Positions 11,650 through 24,042 are shown, numbered from the stretch's first letter. The stretch: DNA of 64,000 bases from Euglena gracilis (GCA_039621445.1 CP154956.1:50083302-50147301), one strand, 5' to 3'. Translations and numbers: made by a program. The notes: a model not told the origin generated them from the sequence alone.

Positions 11650-12710
11650 CCTTTCTGAAAAAAAAATCGGCGTCAAATTATTTGTGCCAAAAAATTTTTC
11701 AGCCCAGCCCAGCTTTGCCAGGCCGCAGAGGGGAAGCAGAGGGGAAATGCACTGGCCCGCTTGAAAAAAATGTACAAAAATGTGCAATAATACAAAAAAA
11801 TGCACAAGAAATGCACATTTTTTTTGAAAAAAATTGTGCAAAAATGTGCAAAGCTGAGTAAAAAAAGTGCACAAATCACGAAAACACAAAAATTGCCCAA
11901 ACATGCAAGAATGGCACCAAATTCACAACAATTGGAAGGAATTATGTGGAAAATGTCAGTTTCAATTTTTCAGAAATTTTGAAAAAAAATCATACGCAAA
12001 TAAATAATGCGGAAAAAATGCGAAATGCTTTTTTTCCCTGAAAATTTTTATTTCCGTTCGACCGGGGGTTACGCAGCCGTCAGCTTTAAACCTGGCCAAA
12101 ATGCCCTAAAAAGCCCCCAAAAATCAAAATAAATAAGATAAAATGATTGCAAAAACACCAAAATGGCCTAAAAAGGCTTGAAATGACCTCAAATTTATCA
12201 CAAATAGGCCGAAATTTGGGCGAAATGGGGGCAAAATTGCACATACGCTTTGAGTCATAGAAATTTGATTTTCTCGCCCGAATATGACTCCACCCAATGC
12301 CCCAGAAATAAGAGGTTTTGGGGGGGGGTTGAACCAAAATTTTTTGGGTTGCGCCCATATGAAGCATTTTTCATCCCATATACTTAAAAAGCAGAAAAAC
12401 TGACAGTTTTGGTGAAAATATCCTTAAAAACGTCCAAACATTAACAAAAAATTGATCTCTGTGAAAACTTCCATTCATTTCCGTACAATACAGTGCAGCA
12501 GATTTTCCCCAGTTCCCAATCAGGCTTCGACAATTCGATAAAACGTGACCCCAATTTGCCCCCCCCCCCCCAATTGGCCAGAGCCCCGTTGGCCAATTAG
12601 GGGGGGTACTCATTTCAAGGTAAAATGCCTTATAATAAGGATTTTTTGGCGGTTCGCGACTACAAAGGCTGGGCCCAAAATGGCCAATTAGGGTAACCCC
12701 CCCCCCTATG
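11650..12710. other. A-rich sequence, no gene seen
   Basis: Long runs of AAAAATG-type sequence (11,765-11,910) give Lys/Met-rich frames that look like composition artefacts. At 12,556-12,610 a C tract followed by CAATTGGCC and its complement forms a short hairpin repeat, recurring near 42,340 and 44,070. Confidence 0.45.
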
Positions 12711-12712
12711 TC

Positions 12713-12965
12713 TGGGCCACCTGGCTTGATTTGAAGCTGTTACCAAAGGCTTTTGACAAATTAACACGGATTTGGGATCGTACGTTTGTTTCTTCTTTGG
12801 GATCATGTGTTCCAAAAAAAAATTGCTCAAAATACAGAAAATCAAATCTGTGATCGCTGATCATCAGATTCCACAGTTCAGTTGCGATGTTGCCCCTCGA
12901 TCGAAAGCACTCTTCAAGGGCTTTCAACAAATGGACACAGATTCCAACCAATATTTACAGAAATC
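12713..12965 (+). repeat. Two diverged units of the GAAAGCTC core motif
   Basis: 12,720-12,760 and 12,895-12,935 align with the conserved core of the hairpin-ended elements near 28, 33, 35 and 62 kb. The second reads CGATCGAAAGC, an 11-nt loop and GCTTTC, which can form a 6-bp stem. No CCGGCGT hairpins flank these units, so this is an isolated or decayed core. Confidence 0.55.
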
Positions 12966-13389
12966 TTATATGGTCACCAAAAAAAATACCTTTTCGACCT
13001 ATTGAACAGAAAACCCCAATTTCTAGCAAAAAAAAAACACCGAAATGTTGCTCAGTACTCGCATTTTGGTCAGTTTTGACCCTTTCAAATTCGAAATATG
13101 GGCCAATTGTCCATTAGACTGTTGGGTCCACCGACTTATTCACTCAACCTGACAGCCCCCCCCCCCCCAGCCTAGGTCGGGAGCCCTTCTTTTGCATTTT
13201 TTTGGAACAATGCCAAATATCCCTTTTAAAAAAAAAATTAACAAAACAATCCTGTGTGATTTTGCACTTGAGGAAAATTTTAAATGGGAATTTCATTTGG
13301 ATTTTCCCATCAACCAGCACCAATATTTTTTTCAACCACACCCCCTAGCAAATTGGATTGTTTCGACCTAGATCGGGGGAGGGGGGGGT

Positions 13390-13992
13390 CAGAGGCCGAA
13401 CCCCAACTCTTTCCCCCGACTCTTCGTGTAGCGAAGTGTAGCAAATTACGGCCATTTTTCGGCCAATTTTGGCCATTCTGGGGCCGTTTTGGGCAGTTTT
13501 CGGGGTCAAAAAATCGATGTTTCCAAAATATCCCGGAAATGAAGCAAAAGCAAAGGAAATGTCCGGAGACCTAAATTGAAGCCCTTGCAATGCCCTATCT
13601 AACAGTATTTTGATTTCCCCGCAACTCCCCGCCCAGCCCGAGTTATGGCCATTTTTTCGGCCGATTTTGGCCGTTTTGTACAGTTTTGGCTTCTGACTTA
13701 GCCGTTTCGGCCATTTTGGGGTCAAAAATTTTTGAGGTCGGAAAAAATTGAAAAATGTTTTTTTGCCTGAAACCATATTTTTGGCCTCCCAGACCTGGAA
13801 AAACTGTGAAAAGCCAAAAAAATGAGCGTTTTTCAACCCCCCTGGCCCCCGTTTTTGGCCTGAAAACCATGTAGTCTGGGTCAAAAACGGGTCAAAAAGG
13901 TCGAAAAAAAATCGAAAAAATTTGCAATGCTGGTCTTTTCGGCCTTCCATTGCGTGCAAGCTTAAGAGCTCAGCACTATTCAAAACCTGGTC
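13390..13992 (-). repeat. Inverted, diverged relative of 42,430-43,740
   Basis: Landmarks such as CAATGCCCTATCTAACAGTA, CCCGCAACTCCCCGCCCAGC and GAGCTCAGCACTATTCAAAA appear in reverse complement at 43,390-43,440 and 42,430-42,465. The body is rich in GGCC(A/G)TTTT words. No gene is supported. Confidence 0.55.
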
Positions 13993-14214
13993 TGTGCTCT
14001 GATACTGTGATATGATCTAATACTGTGATATGATACTCTGATACTGTAAGTTATCGTAAATTGCACGTATGTAATAGGGGGCGTGAGGGTAGCCAGGCGC
14101 AACATGACTGAGAGGGAAGTCGAAAGATGGAAAATGGGGGAATGCCAACACGTACACGCCACACCGGTCTTCCCCCAAAGTACCCCTCGATCTAAAAACA
14201 GCTGATGTGAACAC

Positions 14215-14535
14215 GTTTTTTTGACTGTGTGCATGTGGACCAAACACGTTTATCTGCCAAAAACCGTGTTCTGACCACATTTTTGACCGTGCACATGTGG
14301 ACAGAACACGCTTTCCTGCCCAAAAATAAACGTGTTTTTTCACCGCGCACACGTGGACTGAACACATTTATCTGCCAAAAGCGCTGTGTTCTGAAAACGT
14401 TTTTTGTCAAAATACGTGTTGCCCCATTTTTGTACACGTGTTCACCATAATTGCCATTTTTTGCGCAAATCACGTGGACTTGATCATGGTTTTCCTCACG
14501 ACGCTGTACATCATGGACTCTGAACACGGTTTCAA
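14215..14535. repeat. Irregular repeats around AACACGTTT and CACGTGGAC
   Basis: Motifs of the type GTGCACATGTGGAC and AACACGTTTATCTGCC recur about every 60 bp with variation. No coding evidence. Confidence 0.5.
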
Positions 14536-14587
14536 ATGTGTTTGATCCCGCTTTTTCACCGAAAAACCGAGGGCGCAGCCAGTTTTC

Positions 14588-14989
14588 CGAAGATCAGGCG
14601 GTTTCTTTTGGATTTTGGACCCCCCCCCTGGGTAAAATTCACCGTTTGAAGATCACCAGGGGGTCCCGGACCCCCCCCCTGCCTAACCCAACGGTGAACT
14701 TCACCGATGAAGTTCGCCACAAGAGCACTTTTTGGCCAAAAATGGCCAAAAATGGCATTTTGGGCAAATTTTCGGAAATTTCGATAAAATTCCATGAACC
14801 ATCAACCTCAAAATGACCATTTTGAGAGGAAAAAGAGCAAAATGTCACACATCAAAATATCACCCCCAACCATCAAAATGGTGAAGTTCACCGGTGAACT
14901 TCACCGCCGAAAGTACGCCCCCCCAGTGAACGTTCACCGGTGAAGTTCACCGGGAGGTCCACAGCCCCCCCCCGTATTGCCTAACCTCC
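14588..14989 (+). mobile_element. 402-bp TIR element, uninterrupted copy
   Basis: It starts CGAAGATCAGGC and ends GCCTAACCTCC, with TTC on both sides (14,585-14,587 and 14,990-14,992) as a 3-bp duplication. Subterminal palindromes contain GGTGAACTTCACCGG. The same family, carrying a nested 1.5-kb insertion, is at 37,163-39,078 with AAG duplication. Three-bp duplications and GG-type ends suit a Harbinger/ISL2EU-like non-autonomous element. Confidence 0.7.
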
Positions 14990-15496
14990 TTCGGTGAAAA
15001 AGTGGCATCAGATCACAAAATGCAACACACAATATTTGGGGTGTTGGTTTTCAGGCACAACACAACACCCAAATTATAAGGTTCCAAAAACAATGTCAAA
15101 AATTTTCAACAACAGTGTCATCTTTTTACAAAACCTATGTCATTATATTTCTATGAAACTTGTCAAAAAATTACAAAAACCCCCGTCACGAAATTTTAAA
15201 AATGTTGTCAGAATTTTGCAAAAATCTGGCAGAAAAATTCAAAATTAGTGGACTCCGGCTGTAATGACTAAAACCATACCACCTCTTGAAAAACATGCCA
15301 AGACCCAAAAACACACCGGGGGATAAACCAGGGGGGGGGAGGCGGTGGCCACTTCAATGCCCCCCCTGGAAAATGCCAAAAACCAGTCAATCCCACCATC
15401 TTAAACTTCGAAGCACGCTTGACCTTGGGGTTATTATCAAGGATGGGCTTACGGTGACGACCATCTGGGGCCCGGGACCATTGCTTACCGACCCCA

Positions 15497-15975
15497 GGGG
15501 GGGGGGATTGATATCGGAGGCCTTCGGAAAAATTGCGGAAAAATTGCGGAAAAATTGCGGAAAAATTGCGGAAATTGCGGAAAAATTGCGGAAAAATTGA
15601 TATCGGGTATACACATTTCTGCTTGGGGGGACTTAGAAAATTTTCAATTGTGAGGTTCAGAACACCGCAACACCCACGTCGGTACAGGCGAGCACAAATC
15701 AACACGCTTGATGTTCTTTGCACAGGTGGGACGCACCCAATCCTGTGACCAGTGGTGCACCTGTGAGAAAAATTGGTAAACTGGGGGGGGACAACAAAAC
15801 ACAATAGCACACCTGTTGATCCATTTGAATAATGGCTTGAACTCATTGCATCTTCCATCTTCGGTGGTGGGGAAAAAATTCTTCAAAAAAATGGTGAAAA
15901 ATTGCGGAAAATTGCGGAAATTGCGGAAAATTGCGGAAATTGCGGAAAAATTGCGGATATCAATTCCCCCCCCTG
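15497..15975. mobile_element. Element with ATTGATATC inner ends and TTGCGGAAA arrays
   Basis: A G-tract followed by ATTGATATC on the left mirrors GATATCAAT followed by a C tract on the right. Inside each end is an array of GCGGAAAAATT-type units (15,533-15,598; 15,899-15,957) in the same orientation. No target duplication could be read. Confidence 0.5.
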
Positions 15976-15989
15976 CCGACCCCCCCCCT

Positions 15990-18236
15990 CCGGGGGCAGG
16001 GGACACTTTCCACTTTCAAAATACCAGTCAGGAATTCTTATCAAGAGTAGATGAGCTGATGAGCCAGAATGAGGACAAGAACTAAAATCCCAAAAAATGC
16101 CACATTTTGTGGACTAAAGCGCCGAAAAGCTGCAGAGCCAGAATTCCAAACTTTGTTCACCAAAGTGCCCAAAATGCCAAGTTCATTATCAACAATGCCG
16201 AACTTGGGTTTCTCTAGTGAAAAATACCAAGAACACAAAACGTTGGTTACCAAAGGACCAAAAATGCCAAATTCTGATTATCAAAGTGCCAAAAGGCCAA
16301 TCAGAGGTGCCATAAATGCAAATTTTTGGTCATTCAAGCACCCCAAAAAATGCCAAATTTTGGAAAAGAACAAAAGAGCCTAGTGGACCCATAGTCCCTG
16401 GCTCGGGTGTGAGTCCGGGGCACACCATTGCTCAAAGGTGTGTCCGACCCCCCCCCCCAGGGGGTGACTGGTTGGTTTTTTTTTCAGAGTGACTGGTTTT
16501 GGCTCCAACCCCCCCGGGGGGGGGGTCGGCCAGATTGGCCGAAAGTGGCCACTCGGCACCGAAAGCGCCAGAATTTTTTTGGGGGGTTTTGACCAGAATC
16601 CTTTGATTTTTGGCCATTTTCGGTTGTGGCCAAAGTGACCGACCGCCCCCCCCCCCCAGGAAGTGGGTGACTGGTTTTTGAAAATGACTCACGCCCGAGC
16701 TGGGGTATAGGACCCGGACTTGGGCAGGAATTTCTCCGCCCGAGTCCGGGTCCAAGACCCCGGCTCGGGAGTGAGTCCGGGGCCCCAACACCCGGCTTCA
16801 ACGGTGCAGTGGATGGGGCAGACAGAGCATCCAGGCACTGCCAACCTATTGCCTGACATCGGGGTCCATCAAGCAAGGAGGAGAGCAAAATTTTTCGAAA
16901 TTTTCAGGAATGATAACTTTTGAAACCAGCTTGGACTTTGGAACTCAGCGGAAATAAAATGTAAACCTGACACTTCATATGACAATTGTTTGAGCCCCCC
17001 CTGGGGGGTATTAAACTTTGACACCGGGTTGGGCAGGTGACCTTCTTGAAGGAGTAGGGTTGGGTTCAGGCCTAAAATTAGATTCAATCTCGGTGCATCC
17101 TCTCTCTCCCCGAGGCGGCTCTACACCCAAAAGCGAAACCTCCCCCCCCCCAAGCCCGGGGGCGTTCATTGAGCAATGAGGTGTGCTTTCTGAAGAAGGC
17201 AGGGAGAAAAAAATTAACCGCTGCTGGATGGGACTTCCCATTCTTTTTTTGGGAGGGTTCTTCAAGCTCAAAAGAAGCATGCCCTAGACCCATTGTTGGC
17301 TGAATAACTCAGGGCTGGTGGGGAGTTGGAGTTGAAACCAAAATGTCTTGGAAAGCCAGGATCAGTTGCTATTGGGAGGGGGGAACATTCCAGAAACGGG
17401 GTCAGGGTCAAGGTGACATTCCGTGGTTTGCATTCCCAACCGGGGATTTGGGGACTCCCCTTTCCCGAACTTCAAAAGCTCAACGACCCCTCCTATACAG
17501 TGGTATGACCCAAAATGATGAAGGTGAAGGTGAAAGTGAAAATTGGCGCCCTCGGTTCTCAAACACACCTTTTCTGCATCAATGACAGGTAATGTGCGAA
17601 TTCGCAATCAAGCACCAACAAATCACAGGATCCAGAATAAGACCAAATTTAAAATTTTCTCAACTGCATCCAATCCATTTTTGGTGATTCGGGCAGCATT
17701 TTCTCAGACAATTCTGTCAAAAAAAAGGCATATTAGTGGCTCACAGGTGAAGCTCTCAAGCTCTTCGCTATTTTGCTTTGTGTGATGGGAGTATTGGAAC
17801 TGGAATCAAAGCATGTGGCCGCCAGATTAATGATGGTAAATAGGTCAACGGTAAAATAGTGCCAAAATTGCATGCAATTACAGCTGACTGACCCCCTCCC
17901 CCCTCGCCACACCCTGTCCCGGAATATGGTGCCTCCCATTATTTCCATTTCGCCAGAGTTTTTTTAAAAAATATCACAAGGCAAAAACAATTCCTGCCAC
18001 TGGTCCCCCACCTTCTGCTCGGGTCACAAATTTCCAATATAACAAGACGGAAATCCCAAGTGCATTGTGCACTGGCAAACCACGTAGGTTTGGGGCAAAA
18101 TAAATGGACAGGGCAATGTCTGAGAAAATTTTCCAATGTGGTTCCAAGAATGTGGGTGATGTTTCTTCTTTCATAAAGATCGCGGGGTGAATAAATATAT
18201 TGCTAACAAAAAAAAGTTGGAAAATGGACACGCTGA
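15990..18236. other. No recognisable gene; a few repeat fragments
   Basis: Mixed sequence. 16,448-16,690 holds two AAACCAGTCAC plus C/G-tract repeats. 16,690-16,790 contains repeated GAGTCCGGG words. Short frames near 17,520-17,585 look acidic but have no family signature. Confidence 0.4.
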
Positions 18237-18532
18237 AAAGCGCCAGGAAAAATCCTGGAGGAAGAAAACACCACATTTCGAGATTTTCCTGAAAAAACAA
18301 TCAAAGATAACTCTAATTTTTCTTGGGATCGGAATTATGATGTGTCAACAAGTGGTTTTGATGAAGAAAATCCATCTCAAGAATCAGCGCAAACCCCCAA
18401 AGAAATTGTTGGGGTGCTCACTGATGGAAAATGGGTTTTTTTTGACTTACCAGGGAAATATTGAACGGACCCTTGGAAAGCCGGAAACATCCTGGACGAA
18501 AACTTGTCCATATCCAAAATTTTCGAAGAATG
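18237..18532 (+). pseudogene. Coding-like frame with internal stop
   Basis: A stop-to-stop frame of 75 codons without an ATG start reads LEEENTTFRDFPEKTI, then GFDEENPSQESAQTPK, then VGVLTDGKWVFFDLPGKY and a TGA at 18,462. The same frame then continues as TDPWKAGNILDENLSISK to a second TGA. Acidic, well-ordered composition on both sides of the first stop suggests a gene broken by one nonsense mutation, or two exons. The family is not recognised. Confidence 0.35.
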
Positions 18533-19096
18533 AAACTTCTGGCCGTCCTGGTGGGTAAACCCCAGGGTTGACCCGAAGCCTTGGGACCCCCCAGCGTTCA
18601 CTCTTTATGTCAAAGTCTGCACAGCTGGAGAAGACTGCTGAAGGTTGGAACAGAGCGTTGGTGCTTAGCCCCAATTCCTGCACCAAAGCCGGCTTCCCAA
18701 CGAGCTGGGTCTCTGGTTTTGAATCAGCACCAGTAGGTTGCACGCTTGCAAGCGCAGTGGCTGGGGACGACGATGCAGGGCCCCGCCAGGACCACACCAT
18801 CGCTTACTGACGGGGGGGGGTAACTCCACTTTCAAAAAAAACAACAAATCAATCACCTTTTTTAAAAAAAACAGTCCCCCATTCCTGACCCCCCCCCCTC
18901 CTGAGGATTGCCCAGTCACTCGGGCCAAAATGGTTTAAATAAAATAGATTTAAGCCGATTTTGAAAAGTGGCCAACGCCTGAAAGTGGCCAACTTTTGAA
19001 GAAGAAAAAAAGTTGGCCACTTTCAGCCGTACCTGGCCACCCACCCCTCCCCCAGGGCGGGAGATTCCAGAGCCAAAACCAGGCAATCACTAAAAA
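18533..19096. other. No gene seen; C/G-tract repeats
   Basis: 18,800-18,925 contains a G tract, poly-A/T runs and a C tract typical of the small repeat elements of this window. 18,970-19,025 repeats GTGGCCAAC words. Confidence 0.4.
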
Positions 19097-20225
19097 ACCT
19101 ATTTTCTGGGCCCGACGCCTGTCTTGAAATTCTACTGACATTAACGGATTTCAGCCTGAAATTGTTTATGTCAGTCAATTTCCATTCAGGCGCCCGTTTA
19201 TGTCGGTCGATTTCCATTCAGGCGCCCGTTTATGTCGGTCGATTTCCATTCAGGCGCCAGTTTATGTCGGTCAATTTCCATTCAGGTGCCCGTTTATGTC
19301 GGTCGATTTCCATTCCATTGAAATCTGTTGCTGGTCAGATTGGGAATTTTTAGTGACTTTTGGACATTTTGGATTTCCTTTTTTTTTTCGAGATTTTTGG
19401 TCCTGTGAGGTTCTGGAGGCGTTAGGGACCAGACAAAAAACAAATTTTGCGGCCCATTGCGGGAAATTGGTGATAGATTTTTTGGTGGTCGCTGGCAACT
19501 GGTCCCTAGCGACCATGGTCGCTGGCGACTGGTCGCTGGCGACCATGGCTACTGACCATTGGTGGTCGGGTTGGGGGTTTTGGAAGGCATTTGGGTGGGT
19601 TTCGAGTCATTTTCCTTCATATTTGGATGAATTTTTTTTGGAGGGGGTGGGAGGGGGAGGGGGTCAGGTGATCACAGCTGGCTGAATTTTGGATGGAACG
19701 GACGGAAGGACGGAACTTAAGATTATCATTTTTTGGCCCGATTCAGTTTTCATCGCTGGTCGTCTGAAAGAAAAGCTTAGCTGTGACTTGGCTCGACCCT
19801 CCCCGCCCCTACCACCCAAAAAAAAATTCAAAATCCAAAAAAGGAAAAATGACTAGAAACCCACCCAAATGCCTTTCCAAAACCCCCCCCAACCCGACCA
19901 CCATTCGGTCAGTTTAGCCCTGGTCGCCAGCAACTAGTCGCAGCGACATGGAGCTAGGGACCAGTTGCCAGCGACCACCAAAAAATCTATCACCAATTTC
20001 CCGCAATGGGCCGCAAAATTTGTTTTTTGTCTGGTCCCTAACGCCTCCAGAACCTCAGAGCCCGTTTATGTCGGTCGATTTCCATTCAGGCGCCCGTTTA
20101 TGTCTAACGGTTTCCATTCCGGCGCCCGTTAATGGGCCAAAAACCACTTTTTTTGGCCATATTTCTGTCCAGGTGGTTCGGTCGGATGAAGTTCAAGACA
20201 GGCGTTCGGGCCCAGACAAAATAGG
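19097..20225. mobile_element. Foldback-type element with about 0.4-0.5-kb inverted arms
   Basis: The left arm (19,097-about 19,640) matches the right arm (about 19,830-20,225) in reverse. Examples are CTGGGCCCGACGCCTGTCTT against its complement near 20,205, AGGCGTTAGGGACCAGAC near 20,045, and CATTTGGGTGGGTTTC near 19,855. A GGTCGCTGGCGACC-type palindromic core sits inside each arm. No transposase frame is seen. It is related to 44,226-44,515 and 50,620-50,912. Confidence 0.65.
19165..19316 (+). repeat. 32-bp tandem repeat x5
   Basis: Five units of TTTATGTCGGTCGATTTCCA followed by TTCAGGCGCCCG. About two units recur at 20,066-20,130, in direct orientation although the surrounding arms are inverted. 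Confidence 0.9.
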
Positions 20226-20238
20226 TATTAGGAAAATC

Positions 20239-20328
20239 GACCGACACTAACAGATTCAGCAGGGGCGCCGGGCGCGAGTGAGCGAAGCGAGCCGCCCGGC
20301 GCCCCTGCTGAATCTGTTAGTGTCGGTC
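20239..20328. repeat. Perfect 36-bp-arm hairpin
   Basis: Left arm 20,239-20,274 and right arm 20,293-20,328 are exact complements, starting GACCGACACTAACAGATTCA, around an 18-nt loop CGAGTGAGCGAAGCGAGC. Confidence 0.9.
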
Positions 20329-21204
20329 AATTTTTGTATAAAAAAAACACCAAGCCCCCCCTCCCTCCGGGGAGGGGTGGAAACACCCCCCTATTTGCCC
20401 TCCCGCTCCCCAATTGACTAATGGGCATCCGGGACAAGACCGGCCAAATTCGGGAAGGAAGCGAAAAAGGCTCAAAAAAAACCCAACCCTTTCCGTTTTG
20501 AAAATTGCAAAAGTTGCAGGATAAAAAATTCATGACAAAACATGACAAAAAATCAACCCATTTTGCACAGATAAAGAATTAGGGGGTGGGGGACTTCGAG
20601 ACCCCCACTTCTAATTGTCCCCCTCCCAGAATGGATATTGTTCCATTGGTGCACTGTGACGCTTTTTTCACTGAGCAAAAATAAAATGATGGGACAAAAT
20701 TTTTCAAAAAAAAACTGCAAATACTTTGGGGCGCAGTGCAAAAATTTTGTCAGCTGTGGGCAAATGCATTTGAAGGTCATGGGCAAAAATTCTGACACGC
20801 TGGAACATTTTTTTTTTGCCAGCCGTGGGCGAAAATTTCGGGCGCAGGGTTTTCAGGTGTGGGCTTGGGGTCCTTCACTTCCCGTCAATTTGTTTGCGCT
20901 TTATCACAAAAATGTTTGACACCTTGACACCAATTTCTTGCATTTTCTTGCAAAAATATCTGCATATTATACCAAAAGCGTATGCATTTTTCAGAAAATT
21001 TCTGCACTTGGATCTGGTGTTTGCACAGTTGCCCTTTGAAACTCCAGCCACCAAGCAATGGTATGGTTCCGACACATCAACGCATGGCGCACACACGCCA
21101 GAAAACCCACCATCTGCCAGGGGCCGTTGGACGGCAGGCCCTTTGCCTGCCTGCGGCGGAGCCAGAGCCAGGCTCTGGCAATCGCACCAATGCCCCTACC
21201 CCGC
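20329..21204. other. No gene seen
   Basis: Short frames on both strands without family features. Confidence 0.4.
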
Positions 21205-21445
21205 CCCCCTAGTCGTACGACCGGGTTCCTGCAACCTGTGACCGGGGGGGGTGGTCGTAACACCCCCATAACCTGCAACCTGTGACCGGGGGGTGGTCGT
21301 AAATGCGGGGGCGGTCATAGGTGAAGTGGTGTTAAAATTTTCGTAACCTGCAACCTGTGACCGGGGGGGGGGGTGGTCATAACACCCCATGACCTGCAAC
21401 CTGTGACCGGGGGGTGGTCGTAAATGAGCGGTGGTCGTACGACTA
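21205..21445. repeat. CCTGCAACCTGTGACC repeats with GGTCGTACGACC palindromes
   Basis: Three to four copies of CCTGCAACCTGTGACCGGGG separated by GTGGTCGTAA words, bounded by CTAGTCGTACGACC on the left and GGTCGTACGACTAG on the right. This looks like a small element with inverted ends. A related set lies at 25,800-26,065. Confidence 0.6.
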
Positions 21446-22768
21446 GGGGGGGGGGTAAAAAGGGTGCTGAACCCCCCTCTAGGGGGTCCGGGGGGGGGGG
21501 GGGCAGCTGGGAGCTGGACCCAACAGGTACCCCCCCAAAAATGCCCGAAAAAATCCAAATCCAGCTGGGTTGGCATTTTCAGCAAAATTTGGAGGTGAAA
21601 ACCCAAAAAGCGCCAAAAAATGCCATGTTTTGGCCATTTTGACTCCGCTTTGCAGCAAAAAAATGTTTCTGTCAAGCTTGGCCGAGCTTTTAGCGAACCC
21701 CCGGGGGGTCCGCAGCCTGGCTGGGAGGTGCTGGCTGGAAAAAGGTGCTGGCTGACTGGACCCCTGCTAGTTGCACTATGGCTTCTTTTCTGTTAATGGC
21801 CGGCGCTAACTTTACTTCTGGCCCAGTTTGTGTTGAGTGGCCAGGGGCTGGACTGGCTGCCCCCCCCTCCCCCGAGGAAGGCTTAAGAAAACTGCCTGTT
21901 TGAACCATTTGGTCAAAACTTTGGGTCATCCTGACAAAAAAAAATGCCACCAAATCTGCCCAACCAGGCATGCAACGTGTAAACAGCATGGAACCAATTA
22001 GAAAAACAAAACTTGCAAAAAGGTTGGGACAGCCTGCGCGGGACAGTTGTCGTCTTGTCTGTTGCTTGTTGGGGAGGAGACATTCCGACAGCTTTTGCAT
22101 CATCCTGGAAAGAGAACGAGATGCCTTTTCGGCTTCTCAGAGTGGCTACTCTTGACCTAAGCAACCAAACATTTTGTTGGTTGTTTTTTTTATTGTGGTA
22201 ATTGATTGTGGTATTGTGTGCTGAAAATTATGTGAGCAAGCACCTATGACGGATTCCGAATTTCAGCCTGCAGTCGGCTACGGTCGGCAGCGGTTGGCAA
22301 ATGTTCACCTGCCAACCCACTCTTGAATTTGGACCACAGTAAGCCCCTGATGTGGTTTTGGAATCCATGAGAAAACAGCAGCAATCAATTTCGTCTCCAG
22401 CAGTGCAAGGCGGGGAGCCACGAGGCTGCCAGGTGCCTGCTTCCACTGCTTGCGGCTCCGGCAGCCCACAGAAGCAACCGACACCGACGGTGGCCAACGT
22501 CGGTGTCAGGTGGAGTTGATCACACAGACAGAACGTGGTCTCTCCTTCTTTCATTCTTTAAAGCATAAATTGTACCTGTGTTTCTGTTGGTTTTGATTGT
22601 GCAGAGTTGTACGTAATATCAGGACTATCTGTATCCATGAAGCGGTATTCTGCTTCATTGTGCATCTCTTGTTATTTTTGTTGTTATATTTGCACGTTAC
22701 GTGTATACAAGCATTTGCACCTATATACTCCCATATGTATTTGTCTGTTTCCAAGACAGTTGTGAGAC
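21446..22768. other. No firm gene; one short coding-like frame
   Basis: 21,719-21,765 repeats the GGTGCTGGCTGGAAAAAGG motif. At 22,367-22,519 a 50-codon ATG-to-TGA frame reads MRKQQQSISSPAV then GEPRGCQVPASTACGSG. It has plausible composition but no recognised family. Confidence 0.3.
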
Positions 22769-22784
22769 ATGGCGTAAAGTGGAG

Positions 22785-23205
22785 CCCCCACAGTACCCCA
22801 CAGTACCCCACAGTACCCCACAGTACCCCACACACCCCCCCACACATCCCCCCACACACACCCCCCCACACACCCCCCCACACATCCCCCCACACACCCC
22901 CCCACACACCCCCCCACACACCCCCCCACACACCCCCCCACACCCCCCCCACCCACCCCCCCCACACCCCCCCACACACACCCCCCACACACACCCACAC
23001 ACACCCCCCCACACCCCCCCCCACCCCCCCCCCCACCCCCCCCCCCACACCCCCCCCCCCCCCCCCCCCCACACCCCCCCACACACCCCCCCACACACCC
23101 CCCCACACACCCCCCCACACACCCCCCCACACACCCCCCCACACATCCCCCCACACACCCCCCCACACACCCCCCCCACACACCACACACACTACCCTCC
23201 CACAC
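22785..23205 (+). repeat. C-tract/ACACAC minisatellite
   Basis: Tandem CACACACCCCCC with variants on the plus strand. The complement is G6-7 runs every 12-14 nt, which is strongly G-quadruplex-prone. All long frames here, on five of six frames, are artefacts. Confidence 0.9.
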
Positions 23206-23212
23206 TCATGTT

Positions 23213-23635
23213 GACTGTGCGCAACTCTTCGGGTGTCATTTTTTTGACTTACTCGGCCTTCGGCCTCGTCGCGCCGCGGCCTTCGGCCGCGGCCCGGGGG
23301 GGGGCCCCCCCCCCCACACACCCCCCCAGAACCAAAATAACATTATCCCTTGTGTGTGCAAGGCAACGGAAAGAAAATCCACTTTGTTGGATTACAGTAC
23401 CGTGGGTGAGCAACAGCCTGATTCTTTTTTGAAACCCAAGTTGAATGCGCGACTGTTCGGGTGTTGTTTTTTTGACTGTCTCGGCCTGCGGCCTCTTCGG
23501 GCCGCGGCCTTCGCCCGCGCCGCGGGGGGGCCCCGTCCCGCCCCCCCCCCGGACCCCCCCCCCAGAACCAAAATAACATTATCCCTTGTGTGTGCAAGGC
23601 AACGGAAAGAAAATCCATTTTCCTCAGATTTGGCA
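23213..23635 (+). repeat. Two direct copies of a transposon-terminus-like segment
   Basis: 23,213-23,385 and 23,445-23,620 share TTTTTTGACT, a CGGCCT(T/G)CGGCCTC hairpin, a G/C-tract junction, and then CCAGAACCAAAATAACATTA followed by TCCCTTGTGTGTGCAAGGCA. The last motif also occurs at 33,275-33,300 and just inside both ends of the transposon at 44,531-49,804, so these are probably related termini. Confidence 0.6.
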
Positions 23636-24012
23636 CCCCCCAAACACCCCACCCCCAACCCCCCCACAACCCCCCCCCACCTCCCCCCCACCCCCCCCCC
23701 CCCACCCCCCCCCCCCCACCCCCCCCCCACCCCCCCCACACACCCCCCCACCACCCCCCCACACACACCCCCACACACCCCCCACACACCCCCCCCCACA
23801 CACACCCCCCCCACACACCCCCCCACAAACCCAACAACACCACAAACACCCCCCACCACACACAAACCCCACACACCCCCCCAAAACACCCCCCACACAC
23901 CCCCCCCCCCCCCCCCACACATCCCCCCACACACCCCCCACACACCCCCCCACACACCCCACTCACACCCCCCCACGCACCCCCCCACACATACCCCCCA
24001 CAGTACCCCACA
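23636..24012 (+). repeat. C-tract/ACACAC minisatellite, second array
   Basis: Same unit type as 22,785-23,205, with more CAAACCC variants around 23,825-23,880. Confidence 0.9.
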
Positions 24013-24042
24013 CTTAAGTGTGGGGGCTCCACTTTATGCCAT

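Larger units (their letters stand above)
22769..24042. mobile_element. TIR-bounded unit made of two C/CA arrays
   Basis: ATGGCGTAAAGTGGAGCCCC followed by CACA (22,769-22,792) is matched in reverse by TGTGGGGGCTCCACTTTATG followed by CCAT (24,019-24,042), with one mismatch. Inside are two arrays of C6-8 separated by ACACAC (22,785-23,205 and 23,636-24,012) and a middle segment. Confidence 0.6.
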
